Positions 35,026-44,563 are shown, counted from the first letter of the stretch. The stretch: DNA of 64,000 bases from CASICS01 sp045564455 (GCA_045564455.1 JBJLHG010000002.1:496001-560000), one strand, 5' to 3'. The notes: generated from the sequence alone by a model not told the origin. Numbers and translations: made by a program.

Positions 35026-35511
35026 ATGCTCAACGACGAAAATATATCTCTTAATTTTGAGGCAAATCACATAGCTTTAGGCTGTAAAGCTTTTCATCAA
35101 CTTTCTAAACGAGAAGTTGAATCCATTATGAAGATTAAATCAAAAATTTTTAGTAAAGATCAAAGCGGTAATTCTAATTGTGAAAATTTTGTAGATCACA
35201 AAAGCCTCCACTTTCTAGCTCATCAAAATAAATATTTAGTTGCCTATGCAAGGCTTGTTTCTCCAAGCATAGAATATCAAGGACTTACTCTTGAGAGATT
35301 TTGTGTGGAAGAAACTAGAAGAGGTCAGGGAATATCAAGATTTTTAATGGAGTTTATTTTGAATAAGTCTTTAAAAATACATCCTAACGAACGAATTAAT
35401 TTATCATGTCTAAAAAATATAAAACCCTTTTATGAAAAATTTGGATTTAATACTTATAACAGTGATATAGAAGATGATGGTCTTGAACATTTCTATATGA
35501 CAAGAGACTAA
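35026..35511 (+). CDS. GNAT-family N-acetyltransferase, ElaA-like
   Basis: 161 residues. It matches the ElaA pattern: FHQLSKREVESIMKIKSKIF, HFLAHQNKYLVAYARLVSPS and the acetyl-CoA loop ETRRGQGISRFLMEFIL, followed by INLSCLKNIKPFYEKFGF. The substrate of ElaA is not known. It lies 77 nt after the aldo/keto reductase and its stop overlaps the end of the convergent cold-shock-domain gene by 4 nt. Confidence 0.82.
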   Translation: MLNDENISLNFEANHIALGCKAFHQLSKREVESIMKIKSKIFSKDQSGNSNCENFVDHKSLHFLAHQNKYLVAYARLVSPSIEYQGLTLERFCVEETRRGQGISRFLMEFILNKSLKIHPNERINLSCLKNIKPFYEKFGFNTYNSDIEDDGLEHFYMTRD

Positions 35512-35903
35512 ATAATTCTTATTTGATTCGCTTGAGGTCCTTTAGTCCCTTCAGTAACTATATAGCTTACTCTAGTATTTTCTTTGAGTTGCTTTCTATC
35601 CTGTTCAGAAACTGATGCAAAATGAATAAAAAGATCTCCACCTTTATCTCTTTCCAAAAAACCATAACCTTTGCTGGGATCAAACCACTTAATGGTTCCT
35701 TTCTCTCTTTTAATTCTATATTTAATTTGTCTGCCATAGACTATAACCATACATGCGACATATGTAGAAAAGAACATGAATAAAAATAAATATCCTAATT
35801 GCTCATCTAATAAATTAGAAAGATCTTTTGTTAGATAGAATCTGTAACCTAAAGAAAACAAAAAGCTAACTATTAGGGCGGATGTTGCTCCTCTTAACCA
35901 CAT
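35508..35903 (-). CDS. membrane protein with C-terminal cold-shock domain
   Basis: 131 residues. Two membrane helices (about 6-24 and 37-57) are joined by a basic linker (KYRIKREK) to a cold-shock domain at 67-131. RNP1 KGYGF is at 78-82 and RNP2 LFIHF at 91-95, so nucleic-acid binding should be intact. The C-terminus TEGTKGPQANQIRII is typical of CspA. A CSD tethered to the inner membrane would hold RNA or single-stranded DNA near the membrane; that role is inference. It is 8 nt upstream of valS's end on the same strand order, but valS is transcribed first. Confidence 0.85.
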   Translation of the reverse strand: MWLRGATSALIVSFLFSLGYRFYLTKDLSNLLDEQLGYLFLFMFFSTYVACMVIVYGRQIKYRIKREKGTIKWFDPSKGYGFLERDKGGDLFIHFASVSEQDRKQLKENTRVSYIVTEGTKGPQANQIRII

Positions 35904-35911
35904 AAGAATAA

Positions 35912-38650
35912 TTATAGTTGTTCTAGAATTTTAAGGTGATTTTTTAATTTAGATATTTTTTCTTCCAAATCTTCTAATTGTATTTTTCTATCTTTGATCA
36001 AATCAGCAGGCGCATTTTTAATAAAATTTTTATTTTTTAGTTGCAAATCCAAAGAAAGATAAATTTTATTGAATTTAGCTAAATTTTTGGTATTCCTAAC
36101 TATTTCATCTTTAGGTTCTATGAGTCCCTCTAGAGGGATATAAAGTTTTTGGTCTTTTACCAATACAATTGCTGAAGGAGGAGGGCTTTTTTCAAAGAAA
36201 TTTATTTTATTTATTCCAGATAAAACTTCAAAGAATATATAATTTTTTTCTATTAAATCTTTAAGGCTGCTATTTTTATCTAAGAACAGGGTAAATTTTA
36301 CCTTAGGAGAAATTAACATTTCAGCTCTAACATTTCTTATTCCTATAATCGCTTTTTGAAGAGTCTCGATATTTTGAAAGCTTTTATTATTTTTATCAAA
36401 GACAGGGAATTTTTCTAAAGAAATACTTTTTAAGTTAGATTTGTGAAACATTTGTAAGTTTTGCCATATTTCTTCAGTAATAAAAGGCATTATTGGATGA
36501 CAAATAATAAGAATATTGGTTAACAATTTTATAAGAGATGCTTTGATAGAGTCTTTTTGACTTAGAGGCACAGAAGGATCTTGTAGTCTAATTTTACAAA
36601 GTTCTAAATACCAATCACAAAATTTTTCCCATACAAACTCATATATTTCTTGTGTTGCAAGATCAAATCTATAAGTCTCTATATGTGAAGAAAATTTAGT
36701 AGCTGTTTTAGCAAGCTCTGATTCAATCCATAAATCGATCTCATCTTTAGATAGCTCTGAGTTATTTTTAAAGCCTTCACATTGAAGAGTTATAAATCTT
36801 GAAGCGTTCCAAATTTTATTACAAAAATTTCTATATCCTTCTACCCGTTTTACGTCAAAATTTATATCTCTACTTCCTGAGGCTAGAGAACAAAAAGTAA
36901 ATCTCATGGCATCAGCTCCATAAGGCTTAATACCCTGAGGAAATTCTTTTTCAGTATTTTTAATTATTTTTTCTTCTTGCTTAGGGTTCATTAAACCTGA
37001 AGTTCTTTTCTCAATAAGTCTTTTAAGTTTAATCCCATCAATAATATCTATTGGATCAAGTATATTTCCTTTAGATTTAGACATTTTTTGACCATCTCCA
37101 TCTCTAACAAGCCCATGAATATAAACTTCTTTAAACGGAACTTCTTTTAAAAATTTTTGAGTTATCATTATCATTCTGGCTACCCAGAAAAAAATAATGT
37201 CGAATCCAGTAACTAATACAGAAGTAGGATGAAATCTTTTTAGCCTTTCAGTTTTTTTTGGCCATCCTAAAGTTACAAAAGTCCATAATTGAGAAGAAAA
37301 CCAAGTGTCTAAAACATCATCATCTTGGGATAGAACCACTGAATCATCAAGGTTATTTTTTTTTCTTACTTCATCATTCGAAGTTCCGACATAGACTTTT
37401 CCTTCTTCATCATACCAAGCAGGTATTCTATGACCCCACCATAATTGTCTAGAGATGCACCAATCCCTTATTTCATTCATCCATGAAAAATACGTATTTT
37501 CCCAATTTTCTGGAATGAAAGACACATCTTTGTCTTGGACTATCTCTTTTGCCTTTTGAGCCATCTCATCTGATTTTAAATACCATTGCTTGGTTAGAAA
37601 AGGCTCTAAAATGATTCCCGTTCTCTCGCTTTTTGGAATATTTATTTTATGATCTTTCTCGCTAACTAAATTTCCTAACTTTTTTAAATCCTTGAGGATT
37701 TCTTTTCTAGCAGCTTGCATAGATAGATTTCTATATTTTTCAGGGCAATTTTCATTTAGGGTTCCATCTTTATTTAAAATATTTAAAACATCAAGATTAT
37801 TCTTTTGACCAATTTCAAAATCATTAAAATCATGCCCAGGAGTTATCTTCAAGCATCCCGTACCAAAATCCATATCAACATAATCATCTCCAATAATAGG
37901 AATTTTTTTTGAAATGATAGGAATCAAGGCTTCTTTACCAATAAATTTTTTATATTTCTCATCTTTGGGGTTTACCGCAAGAGCAACATCACCAAGCATC
38001 GTCTCTGGCCTCGTAGTTGATATAATGAGATTTTCTTTACCGACTGGATATGATATTTCCCATAGTTTTCCAGATTCTTCAGTTGAAACTACTTCTAAAT
38101 CAGATAAGGCAGTTTGCAAGCTAGAATCCCAATTCACCAATCTATAACCTTGATAAATAAGACCTTCTTCATATAGTGAACAAAAAACTTCTGTAACGGC
38201 CATGCTAAAGTCTTTATCCATTGTGAATTTTTCATTTTTCCAATCTAATGAAGCTCCTAATCGTCGAAGTTGACGGGTAATAGTGGATCCCGATTCTTCT
38301 TTCCACTTCCAAATTTCTTTTTCAAATTCTTCTCTTCCTAATGATTCTCTTGATTTTCCTTTTTTTTCTAAATTTCTTTCAACTACTATTTGAGTTGCTA
38401 TTCCCGCATGATCGGTTCCCGCCTGCCACAAAACGTCATATCCTTTAAGTCTTTTATATCTTGCAAGTGTATCCATTAAGGTATTTTGAAAGCCATGTCC
38501 CATATGCAAGCTTCCAGTCACATTAGGTGGAGGAATCATTATGCTGAAAGGCTTTTTGTTAGAATTTTTTTCTGGCGAAAAGAGATTATTTGACTCCCAG
38601 TGGTCGTACCATTTTTTCTCTACATTTTTAGGCTCAAAGATGTTCTTCAT
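35912..38650 (-). CDS. valS: valyl-tRNA synthetase
   Basis: 912 residues from the ATG at 38650; a TTG at 38659 would add three residues and overlap holC. The class I signature is PPPNVTGSLHMGHGFQNT, the KMSKS loop is GDGQKMSKSKGN, the editing domain includes STTRPETMLGDVALAVNP, and a C-terminal coiled coil (ADLIKDRKIQLEDLEEKISKLKNHLKILEQL) ends the protein. pepA-holC-valS is the classical gammaproteobacterial order, and holC ends 1 nt before this start. Confidence 0.97.
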   Translation of the reverse strand: MKNIFEPKNVEKKWYDHWESNNLFSPEKNSNKKPFSIMIPPPNVTGSLHMGHGFQNTLMDTLARYKRLKGYDVLWQAGTDHAGIATQIVVERNLEKKGKSRESLGREEFEKEIWKWKEESGSTITRQLRRLGASLDWKNEKFTMDKDFSMAVTEVFCSLYEEGLIYQGYRLVNWDSSLQTALSDLEVVSTEESGKLWEISYPVGKENLIISTTRPETMLGDVALAVNPKDEKYKKFIGKEALIPIISKKIPIIGDDYVDMDFGTGCLKITPGHDFNDFEIGQKNNLDVLNILNKDGTLNENCPEKYRNLSMQAARKEILKDLKKLGNLVSEKDHKINIPKSERTGIILEPFLTKQWYLKSDEMAQKAKEIVQDKDVSFIPENWENTYFSWMNEIRDWCISRQLWWGHRIPAWYDEEGKVYVGTSNDEVRKKNNLDDSVVLSQDDDVLDTWFSSQLWTFVTLGWPKKTERLKRFHPTSVLVTGFDIIFFWVARMIMITQKFLKEVPFKEVYIHGLVRDGDGQKMSKSKGNILDPIDIIDGIKLKRLIEKRTSGLMNPKQEEKIIKNTEKEFPQGIKPYGADAMRFTFCSLASGSRDINFDVKRVEGYRNFCNKIWNASRFITLQCEGFKNNSELSKDEIDLWIESELAKTATKFSSHIETYRFDLATQEIYEFVWEKFCDWYLELCKIRLQDPSVPLSQKDSIKASLIKLLTNILIICHPIMPFITEEIWQNLQMFHKSNLKSISLEKFPVFDKNNKSFQNIETLQKAIIGIRNVRAEMLISPKVKFTLFLDKNSSLKDLIEKNYIFFEVLSGINKINFFEKSPPPSAIVLVKDQKLYIPLEGLIEPKDEIVRNTKNLAKFNKIYLSLDLQLKNKNFIKNAPADLIKDRKIQLEDLEEKISKLKNHLKILEQL

Positions 38651-38651
38651 T

Positions 38652-39095
38652 TTAATCAATAAAATTAGGGTTTATTTTATCTTCTAAACATTTTTTATAA
38701 CTCAATCTAGCTTTATTCTGAAACTCAGAACCGTCTTTGATAACTATTTGAAATACTTTTGAGAAATCTAGATAATTTGATGGTAATTGAGGATTAAGAT
38801 TGAGCAACAAGTCAAATTCTCTATTAACTTTTATTCCTGGATAAGATATCTCCACATCACAATCTTTAGATTCTTTGTCATTGGATAATTTATGAGGAAT
38901 GTAAACCTCTTTCGGCTGTTCCCAAAGCAATTTATCTACCTTATGTGCTTGATTCGCATCAAGACATCTTAGATTTATTGATTGAAAAGAATTTGAGGAT
39001 AGACTTTCAAGAAAAATTTTACCTAAAAAAATACAAGTAAAAGTTATGGCAGTATTTTCAGACTCGCCAGCTGAAAGAAAGTCTATTTTTTCCAT
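38652..39095 (-). CDS. holC: DNA polymerase III chi subunit
   Basis: 147 residues, the same as E. coli HolC. The diagnostic block is CLDANQAHKVDKLLWEQPKEVYIPHKL, followed by VEISYPG and a C-terminal helix. Chi links SSB to the clamp loader through psi. It sits between pepA (3 nt) and valS (1 nt), as in other gammaproteobacteria. The N-terminal 30 residues are poorly conserved, as usual for this family. Confidence 0.93.
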   Translation of the reverse strand: MEKIDFLSAGESENTAITFTCIFLGKIFLESLSSNSFQSINLRCLDANQAHKVDKLLWEQPKEVYIPHKLSNDKESKDCDVEISYPGIKVNREFDLLLNLNPQLPSNYLDFSKVFQIVIKDGSEFQNKARLSYKKCLEDKINPNFID

Positions 39096-39098
39096 AAA

Positions 39099-40604
39099 CT
39101 ATTTATGGTTAAGTAAATACTCTGTTAACAACGATACAGGCCTACCGCTTGATGTTTTACCAATTTTTCCGCCATAAGCTGTTCCTGCTATATCAAGATG
39201 AGCCCATTTATATTTTTTGGCGAATCTAGAAAGAAAGCAAGCAGCAGTAATAGTTCCTGCTCTTCCACCAATGTTAGCTATATCAGCATATCTACTATCT
39301 AAATCTTTTTGGTAAACATCCCATAAAGGCAGCTGCCACGCTCTATCGCAACTTGCTTCTCCAGATTTTAAAATACTATTTGCAAGATTTTGGTCGTTAG
39401 ATAAAAGTCCCGTTGCCTCATGGCCTAATGCCACTACGCAAGCTCCTGTTAAAGTTGCTATATCAATTACACTTGCAGGATTAAATCTCTCTACATAAGT
39501 TAGAGCATCACATAAAACTAGCCTACCTTCGGCATCGGTATTTAAAATTTCAACGGTTTGTCCAGAAAGAGTTTTAACTACATCCCCTGGTTTAGTCGCA
39601 GTACTGCTAGGCATATTCTCCGCGGCAGCTATCACACCGATAATATTAGATTTTGGTTTTAATTCAGCTATTGCTCTCATAGTTCCCATTACACTTGCCG
39701 ATCCTGACATATCATATTTCATTTCATCCATTGCAGGACTTGGCTTAATGCTGATACCTCCGGTATCAAAAGTAATACCTTTGCCTACTATAACATTAGG
39801 TTTTTTATTTTTTGCTCCACCTAAATATTGCATGATAATGAACTTAGATTCCTGAACACTTCCTTGACCAACCGAAAGAAGACAATCCATCCCAATTTTC
39901 TTCATTTCTTTTTCGCCTAAAATCTTAGTTTTAATATGCGGAAAAGCTCTTGAAAGACTCTTAGCTTGAGCAGCTAAAAAAGAAGGAGTACAGATATTAG
40001 CTGGAGTGTTAGCTAACTCTTTAGAAGTGTTCACTCCAATACCAATTATTTGTCCTTCTTTTAATGCATTCTTTGAAGCGGCTAGATTACTAATTTGAGA
40101 ACAAACAACTGATACCTTATTTAAAAGATTTTTTGACTGACTTTTTTTACCTTTAAAAAAATACTTATATGAATTAGATTCTATTGTTTTTGCAAGCATT
40201 TTAAAATTCCAATTTTCGTCTCTATTCACAACCTTTATGGACGGCAAAAAAATATGAACACTTTTAGCTTTTGAGTTTAAAGCTGAATTGGCGATAGATT
40301 GTGTTAGCGATAAAAATTCAAATTCAGTCAGTTCTTTATCTTTTTTACCACAACCTTTTAAATAAATTTTTTCAGCTGATAAGCCGTTTAGACTTGGTAA
40401 ATAAACAGAATTACCTAAAGAACCAGATAACTCATCTCTAGACATCAATTTTTTAATTACTCCTTTTGACCTTGCATCAAGATGCTTTGAAACGTCATCT
40501 AATTTCTTACTTTCGTAAGTCCCAATAATCATAGCTTCAGTTTTTATTGCTGAAAGTTCAGATAACTTTATTTTAGATAAAGATATATTTATTAATTTTT
40601 TCAT
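39099..40604 (-). CDS. pepA: cytosol (leucyl) aminopeptidase A
   Basis: 501 residues, M17 family. The C-terminal catalytic domain shows VGKGITFDTGGISIKPSPAMDEMKYDMSGSA with the metal-binding Lys/Asp residues and the signature NTDAEGRLVLCDAL. The N-terminal domain is divergent. PepA removes N-terminal residues from peptides; in E. coli it also binds DNA at the carAB promoter and at cer sites, which is of interest because carAB is in this window (47528). An AGGAG ribosome binding site precedes the ATG. It is divergent from lptF. Confidence 0.97.
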   Translation of the reverse strand: MKKLINISLSKIKLSELSAIKTEAMIIGTYESKKLDDVSKHLDARSKGVIKKLMSRDELSGSLGNSVYLPSLNGLSAEKIYLKGCGKKDKELTEFEFLSLTQSIANSALNSKAKSVHIFLPSIKVVNRDENWNFKMLAKTIESNSYKYFFKGKKSQSKNLLNKVSVVCSQISNLAASKNALKEGQIIGIGVNTSKELANTPANICTPSFLAAQAKSLSRAFPHIKTKILGEKEMKKIGMDCLLSVGQGSVQESKFIIMQYLGGAKNKKPNVIVGKGITFDTGGISIKPSPAMDEMKYDMSGSASVMGTMRAIAELKPKSNIIGVIAAAENMPSSTATKPGDVVKTLSGQTVEILNTDAEGRLVLCDALTYVERFNPASVIDIATLTGACVVALGHEATGLLSNDQNLANSILKSGEASCDRAWQLPLWDVYQKDLDSRYADIANIGGRAGTITAACFLSRFAKKYKWAHLDIAGTAYGGKIGKTSSGRPVSLLTEYLLNHK

Positions 40605-40667
40605 CTTTTACTCCTAGTAAATTTTAATTTGGTAATTATGAGTTAATATTCATTGTAGAAACTTATT

Positions 40668-41834
40668 ATGCCAAAAATTATTGTTCTATATATTTTAAAG
40701 CAAGTATCTAAAACGATATTTGTTACTTTTTTAATTTTATTTGGAATACTTTTTCTGAACGAATCCATCCAGTTTTTAGAAAAAGCTTCACGGGGAGAAT
40801 TGTACCCAGAACTTTTGATATTAGTTCTAGCGTTTAGTTTGCCTGCAATTTTAGAAGTTGCAATTCCTATTTCTATTTTTTTAGGAATTTTAATATCCAT
40901 ATACAACCTTAACAAAACAAATGAAATAGCCTTTGCATATCAAGTTGGCTTGGGACTTAAAGGTTTAATCATCACAAGCTCTATACCGGCATTTTTTCTA
41001 TGTTTTTTTGTTTTATTCAATTCCTTTTATTTGGTTCCCATAGCTAACTCGAAACTATCTTTTTTATCAGAAACACAAAGCTTTTCGGATACTTTTAAAT
41101 TAATGGGTGAGGGTAAAGTTAATGAAATACCAGATTTAGATGGAGTTTTCTATGCAGATCGTGCGTCTGATCGAGGTTTTCAAGAAATTTTTGCTAGCTT
41201 CAATTCAAATAATTCAGAATTAATTATCAATGCTGATCATATCGGAGGTCTTTCGGAAAAAGATAATATGAATAAGCTTTTGTTTGAAAAAGGAAATATG
41301 ATCGTCCCATCAGAGCAAGGATATATGGATTTAGAATTTAAAGAACTCTTCTTTTTATTTCCAAAAAAAATAAAACTTCCTGAAGAAAAATTAGAATTAA
41401 TGACTATTGAAGATCTTTTATTGATTCAAAATAATAGCTTATATCTTGGAGAAGTTTTAAAAAGAATTTCTCTGATGTTAATGATATTAATATCAGCTTT
41501 TCTAGCTGTTTCTTTAAGTCTAAGAATGGCAAAAAATGGAAGATTTGCTCTAGTTTTATCAGGTCTAATTATTTTTTTATCATATTATGGCTTCACAATT
41601 GGTCAAAAAGCTTTCGTTTCAGAAGGGGTATTTTCTCCGTTTCAGATTTTTTTAATTTTGCACTCAATTTATTTATCTTTGGCTATTCTTCTTTTTAATT
41701 TAGAGAAAAATTCTATTGATCTGGGTAATTTTTTCGCTGAACGGTTCAGCATGAAGAGAAGCCTGCAGTTCTTGATACTTCTAATGCTGGTGATGGTTTT
41801 ATTTAATTTCATTTTCTTAGGAGTCATAAATTGA
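40668..41834 (+). CDS. lptF: LPS export ABC transporter permease LptF
   Basis: 388 residues: three N-terminal membrane helices, a periplasmic beta-jellyroll (about 125-260) and three C-terminal helices. LFGILFLNESIQFLEKASRGELYPELLILVLAFSLPAILEVAIPISIFLGIL matches the YjgP/YjgQ family. With LptG and LptB it extracts LPS from the inner membrane. It is divergent from pepA (63 bp) and overlaps lptG by 4 nt, the standard arrangement. Confidence 0.95.
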   Translation: MPKIIVLYILKQVSKTIFVTFLILFGILFLNESIQFLEKASRGELYPELLILVLAFSLPAILEVAIPISIFLGILISIYNLNKTNEIAFAYQVGLGLKGLIITSSIPAFFLCFFVLFNSFYLVPIANSKLSFLSETQSFSDTFKLMGEGKVNEIPDLDGVFYADRASDRGFQEIFASFNSNNSELIINADHIGGLSEKDNMNKLLFEKGNMIVPSEQGYMDLEFKELFFLFPKKIKLPEEKLELMTIEDLLLIQNNSLYLGEVLKRISLMLMILISAFLAVSLSLRMAKNGRFALVLSGLIIFLSYYGFTIGQKAFVSEGVFSPFQIFLILHSIYLSLAILLFNLEKNSIDLGNFFAERFSMKRSLQFLILLMLVMVLFNFIFLGVIN

Positions 41835-42856
41835 ATCTCCTCATAGGCGGAACTCTTGGATTTTCTTTTTTTAAACAGTCTTTAAAAATGCTGAGTATAG
41901 TATTTATAATTATTTTTTCTTTAGATTTTTTATTGCAAGCAATTTCTGAATTAGAAGATTTAAATAAAGATTATAATTTTTACTCAGCAGTAAAATATCT
42001 TGGTTACAAATCATTAGGCAGATTTTGTGAAATTTTTCCTCTATGTTGTGTGATTTCTGCAATCCTATCTTATGGTCTGTTGAGTGATTCCGGAGAATTG
42101 ACAGCGGCTAGGGTTTTAGGAAAATCCCTTTTTTCAATTATTTTAGACCTTCTAAAGCCAATTTTCATTCTTTTAGCTCTTACATTATTTTTTTTAGAAT
42201 TTATAACACCATCACTTGAACAAAAGGCTATTAATCTAAAATATGGACACCTAACGATTTCTGAGCAAAGTCAATGGCTTTATAAAAGTAATAATTTTGT
42301 AAAATTTAAAGCAAAGAGGGATTCGCTTAAAAGCATTGTCTTGTATAAGTTGAATGAGGATAAAACAATAAATGAAATCATTTCAGCCGAATCGGTAGAA
42401 TTATTGGAGAAAGGTTGGAAGTTAAAAAAACCTAAAAGCATCTTGAACAACAAAGAGCTGAATGATTATTTTTGGAAAGATGGTCCGGAGTACGGGTTTA
42501 ATGAAAATTTAGGTCGAAAAGAAATGTCCTTAACAAAAATATACAAAATTTTAAAAAATGCCGGCCCCACTAGGGAACGGAACATGATTTCCTATGAATT
42601 TTGGAAAAAGCTTTTTGAACCAATTTCTGCTATAGCTATTATAGTTTTTGCTTTAGCAGTATCTAATAAACTATTTGGTTTAAACAGAAATTTAGAAAGG
42701 CTATTATTTGGCGTTTTAGTTGCCTATGGTTTTAATTTATTTCTAAAAGTTTTTGGAAATATTGCAATAATCAATGGCTTTTCTCCAGGAGTGGCTATAG
42801 CGCTTCCTTCAATTTTAATTTTATTTATAGGCTACCGAATAATAAGATATCAATGA
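41831..42856 (+). CDS. lptG: LPS export ABC transporter permease LptG
   Basis: 341 residues, the same six-helix plus jellyroll plan as LptF. SDSGELTAARVLGKSLFSIILDLLKP is the conserved coupling-helix region contacting LptB, and WKKLFEPISAIAIIVFALAV with a GFSPGVAIALPSILILF end are LptG features. TTG start within the lptF stop (4-nt overlap). The last 7 nt overlap the convergent RDD gene. Confidence 0.94.
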   Translation: MNLLIGGTLGFSFFKQSLKMLSIVFIIIFSLDFLLQAISELEDLNKDYNFYSAVKYLGYKSLGRFCEIFPLCCVISAILSYGLLSDSGELTAARVLGKSLFSIILDLLKPIFILLALTLFFLEFITPSLEQKAINLKYGHLTISEQSQWLYKSNNFVKFKAKRDSLKSIVLYKLNEDKTINEIISAESVELLEKGWKLKKPKSILNNKELNDYFWKDGPEYGFNENLGRKEMSLTKIYKILKNAGPTRERNMISYEFWKKLFEPISAIAIIVFALAVSNKLFGLNRNLERLLFGVLVAYGFNLFLKVFGNIAIINGFSPGVAIALPSILILFIGYRIIRYQ

Positions 42857-43281
42857 ATTCTAATTATTTTAGTCTTAGATAATTTATCTCCCAATGTATT
42901 TCTTTCTTTATTAAAAAAAATATAAATAAAATTAGAAAAGAATAATATTGTAAAAAGCGTAGAAAAAATACATCTTAAAATCATAGATTTAAGTTTTAAT
43001 TTATTCTTGTTTTCGGTGATTAATTTTATTTTCCAAACTTGCATGCCTAAAGTTTGCCCTTTGTTCACACTCCAGAAATAACAAAAAAAACTTACTGCGA
43101 TAAAAATGAATGAAAGTTGTAAAAATAATACTTCGGCCTTACTTTCTAAAGCTGTTCCTTTTAAATAAGTAATTAGAATTACAAAACTCATATACAGTCC
43201 GATTATCAAGATGCTGTCATAAAAGACAGCTAAAAGTCTTCTTAATAGACCTGCAGGGTTTTTATTTTCCATATTATTCAT
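42850..43281 (-). CDS. RDD-family membrane protein
   Basis: 143 residues with three to four membrane helices. The RDD pattern is visible as GLLRRLLAVFYDSILIIGLYMSFV near the N-terminus and NKGQTLGMQVWKIKLITENKNKL in the middle. Function of these small proteins is not settled; some RDD proteins have been linked to ion/proton exchange. Its 3' end overlaps lptG by 7 nt, and it is divergent from the next gene. Confidence 0.85.
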   Translation of the reverse strand: MNNMENKNPAGLLRRLLAVFYDSILIIGLYMSFVILITYLKGTALESKAEVLFLQLSFIFIAVSFFCYFWSVNKGQTLGMQVWKIKLITENKNKLKLKSMILRCIFSTLFTILFFSNFIYIFFNKERNTLGDKLSKTKIIRIH

Positions 43282-43349
43282 TAGAGTGTTATTGAATCAA
43301 AAACCAAAACCTATAGCTACTTCAATTAATTAAATAAATAATAGAATAT

Positions 43350-43772
43350 ATGGTCAGAATAAAAATTATTTTAGGATCTCTTGGATTCATTCCTTTTGGA
43401 TTATTTACAACTTTGCCTTGGATTTTAGGAGAACACATAGCTGAATTTTCTTTATCTTTACTAGCTATTTATGGAGGAGTAATTTTATCTTTTTTAGGGG
43501 GTATGATTTGGGGTTGGTCTAATGAATTTTTAAATAAAAAAGTTCTTCTTCTAGGGGTTCTTTTTTCCTTGACTGGCTTTGTAATAATTTTTTTAGCTCA
43601 AAGATATTTATTGTTTGCTTTAATTTTAAATTTTATTTTTTTCCCTTTATTTTACTTATTTGAAAAAAATAATAGCATCATGTTTTCAGATTTAGATTAT
43701 CAAAAATTGAGGCTTCGTTTAACTACGGCAGTATTTGGGTGTTACCTATTAAGTTTTTTAAACTTTTTATAA
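43350..43772 (+). CDS. DUF3429-family membrane protein
   Basis: 140 residues with four to five membrane helices. ILGSLGFIPFGLFTTLPWILGE and the ALLAIYGGVILSFLGGMIWGW-type block (here LLAIYGGVILSFLGGMIWGW) are the hallmarks of this uncharacterised inner membrane family. No catalytic residues can be proposed. It stands alone between the divergent RDD gene and a 166-bp gap. Confidence 0.8.
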   Translation: MVRIKIILGSLGFIPFGLFTTLPWILGEHIAEFSLSLLAIYGGVILSFLGGMIWGWSNEFLNKKVLLLGVLFSLTGFVIIFLAQRYLLFALILNFIFFPLFYLFEKNNSIMFSDLDYQKLRLRLTTAVFGCYLLSFLNFL

Positions 43773-43838
43773 AAGTATTCAATCAATGTTAAATTAAGTG
43801 TTTAGATAAATTCAAAAATTAGAAAGAGGAGAGTAAAG

Positions 43839-43903
43839 ATGTTTACATTTATGTGACCGGATGGTTGATTCCACTACTAATTCTTCCTATTTCCAGTCTA
43901 TGA
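43839..43903 (+). other. possible broken micro-ORF after a strong ribosome binding site
   Basis: An AGAGGAGAG sequence (43825-43833) lies 5 nt before ATG TTT ACA TTT ATG TGA (43839-43856). Starting at the overlapping GTG (43853), another frame runs 16 hydrophobic codons (MTGWLIPLLILPISSL) to TGA at 43903. Together they look like a small membrane peptide split by a frameshift, or a coincidence. The surrounding gap (43773-43938) has nothing else I can identify. Confidence 0.2.
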
Positions 43904-43938
43904 GGAATAACAAAACTTATAAATAGAATATATAGGTT

Positions 43939-44544
43939 TTAATCAGAAGTGCCTTTTGGTGCTTTTGGAGTATTGAGAAAAGTTATCGCCCAATGTAACA
44001 ATATTACTGCGGTCAGATCTCCGGTTGTATCTAACATTCTGCTAAAGCCCATACCGCCAAGAAAGGTGAAAATACATGCATTGAGTTTCCAACGCAAAGT
44101 GAAATAGTGAATGGTTGCAAAAAGAAGATTGCTTATAAACACCCCAAGCCAAAAGAAACTAATACCGGTAACATCTGCTGTGATTAATAGAGGCAGAGAT
44201 AGTCTGAATGCAATTTCTTCAACTACAGAAATCAAGAAAAGATATCCAATCCAAAATAACTGACGAAGATCAATTTCTCTTTTCGTATATTTCAAGAATA
44301 TAAAGATAAAAGTTGCAACTGCCAAACTCCACAGAAGATATTTCAGAGGATTTTTGAATAAATTATCCAGTGTAGATATCAAGGCAGATTGGATAGACGG
44401 TATCAAAAGACAAATAATAGCTATCGATGCCATGGTTAGACCATGTCTTAAAAGTACCTGACCAAATTTAGAGATATAAGTTTCTTGATTTAACGCACCT
44501 CTTTGCAGTCGACCTGCAGGAATTGGATTAGAAGCTTCCTTCAT
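43939..44544 (-). CDS. CPBP-family (Rce1/CAAX-type) intramembrane protease homologue
   Basis: 201 residues, about six membrane helices. The glutamate motif EEIAFR is at 109-114 (Glu109, Glu110, Arg114), FATIHYF has His146 and HWAITFLN has His184, the expected metallo-independent or metal-binding active-site set of the CPBP/ABI family. Bacterial members include bacteriocin-immunity proteins and peptide-processing enzymes; the role here is unknown. It follows dapD by 19 nt, so is likely in that operon. Base composition is less AT-rich than neighbouring genes. Confidence 0.83.
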   Translation of the reverse strand: MKEASNPIPAGRLQRGALNQETYISKFGQVLLRHGLTMASIAIICLLIPSIQSALISTLDNLFKNPLKYLLWSLAVATFIFIFLKYTKREIDLRQLFWIGYLFLISVVEEIAFRLSLPLLITADVTGISFFWLGVFISNLLFATIHYFTLRWKLNACIFTFLGGMGFSRMLDTTGDLTAVILLHWAITFLNTPKAPKGTSD

Positions 44545-44563
44545 CGATAGCGATACGATTTAG

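Noticed and set aside
40643..40915. 90-codon minus-strand frame opposite the lptF start
   Set aside because: Antisense shadow of lptF; no motif, and it covers the pepA-lptF divergent promoter region.
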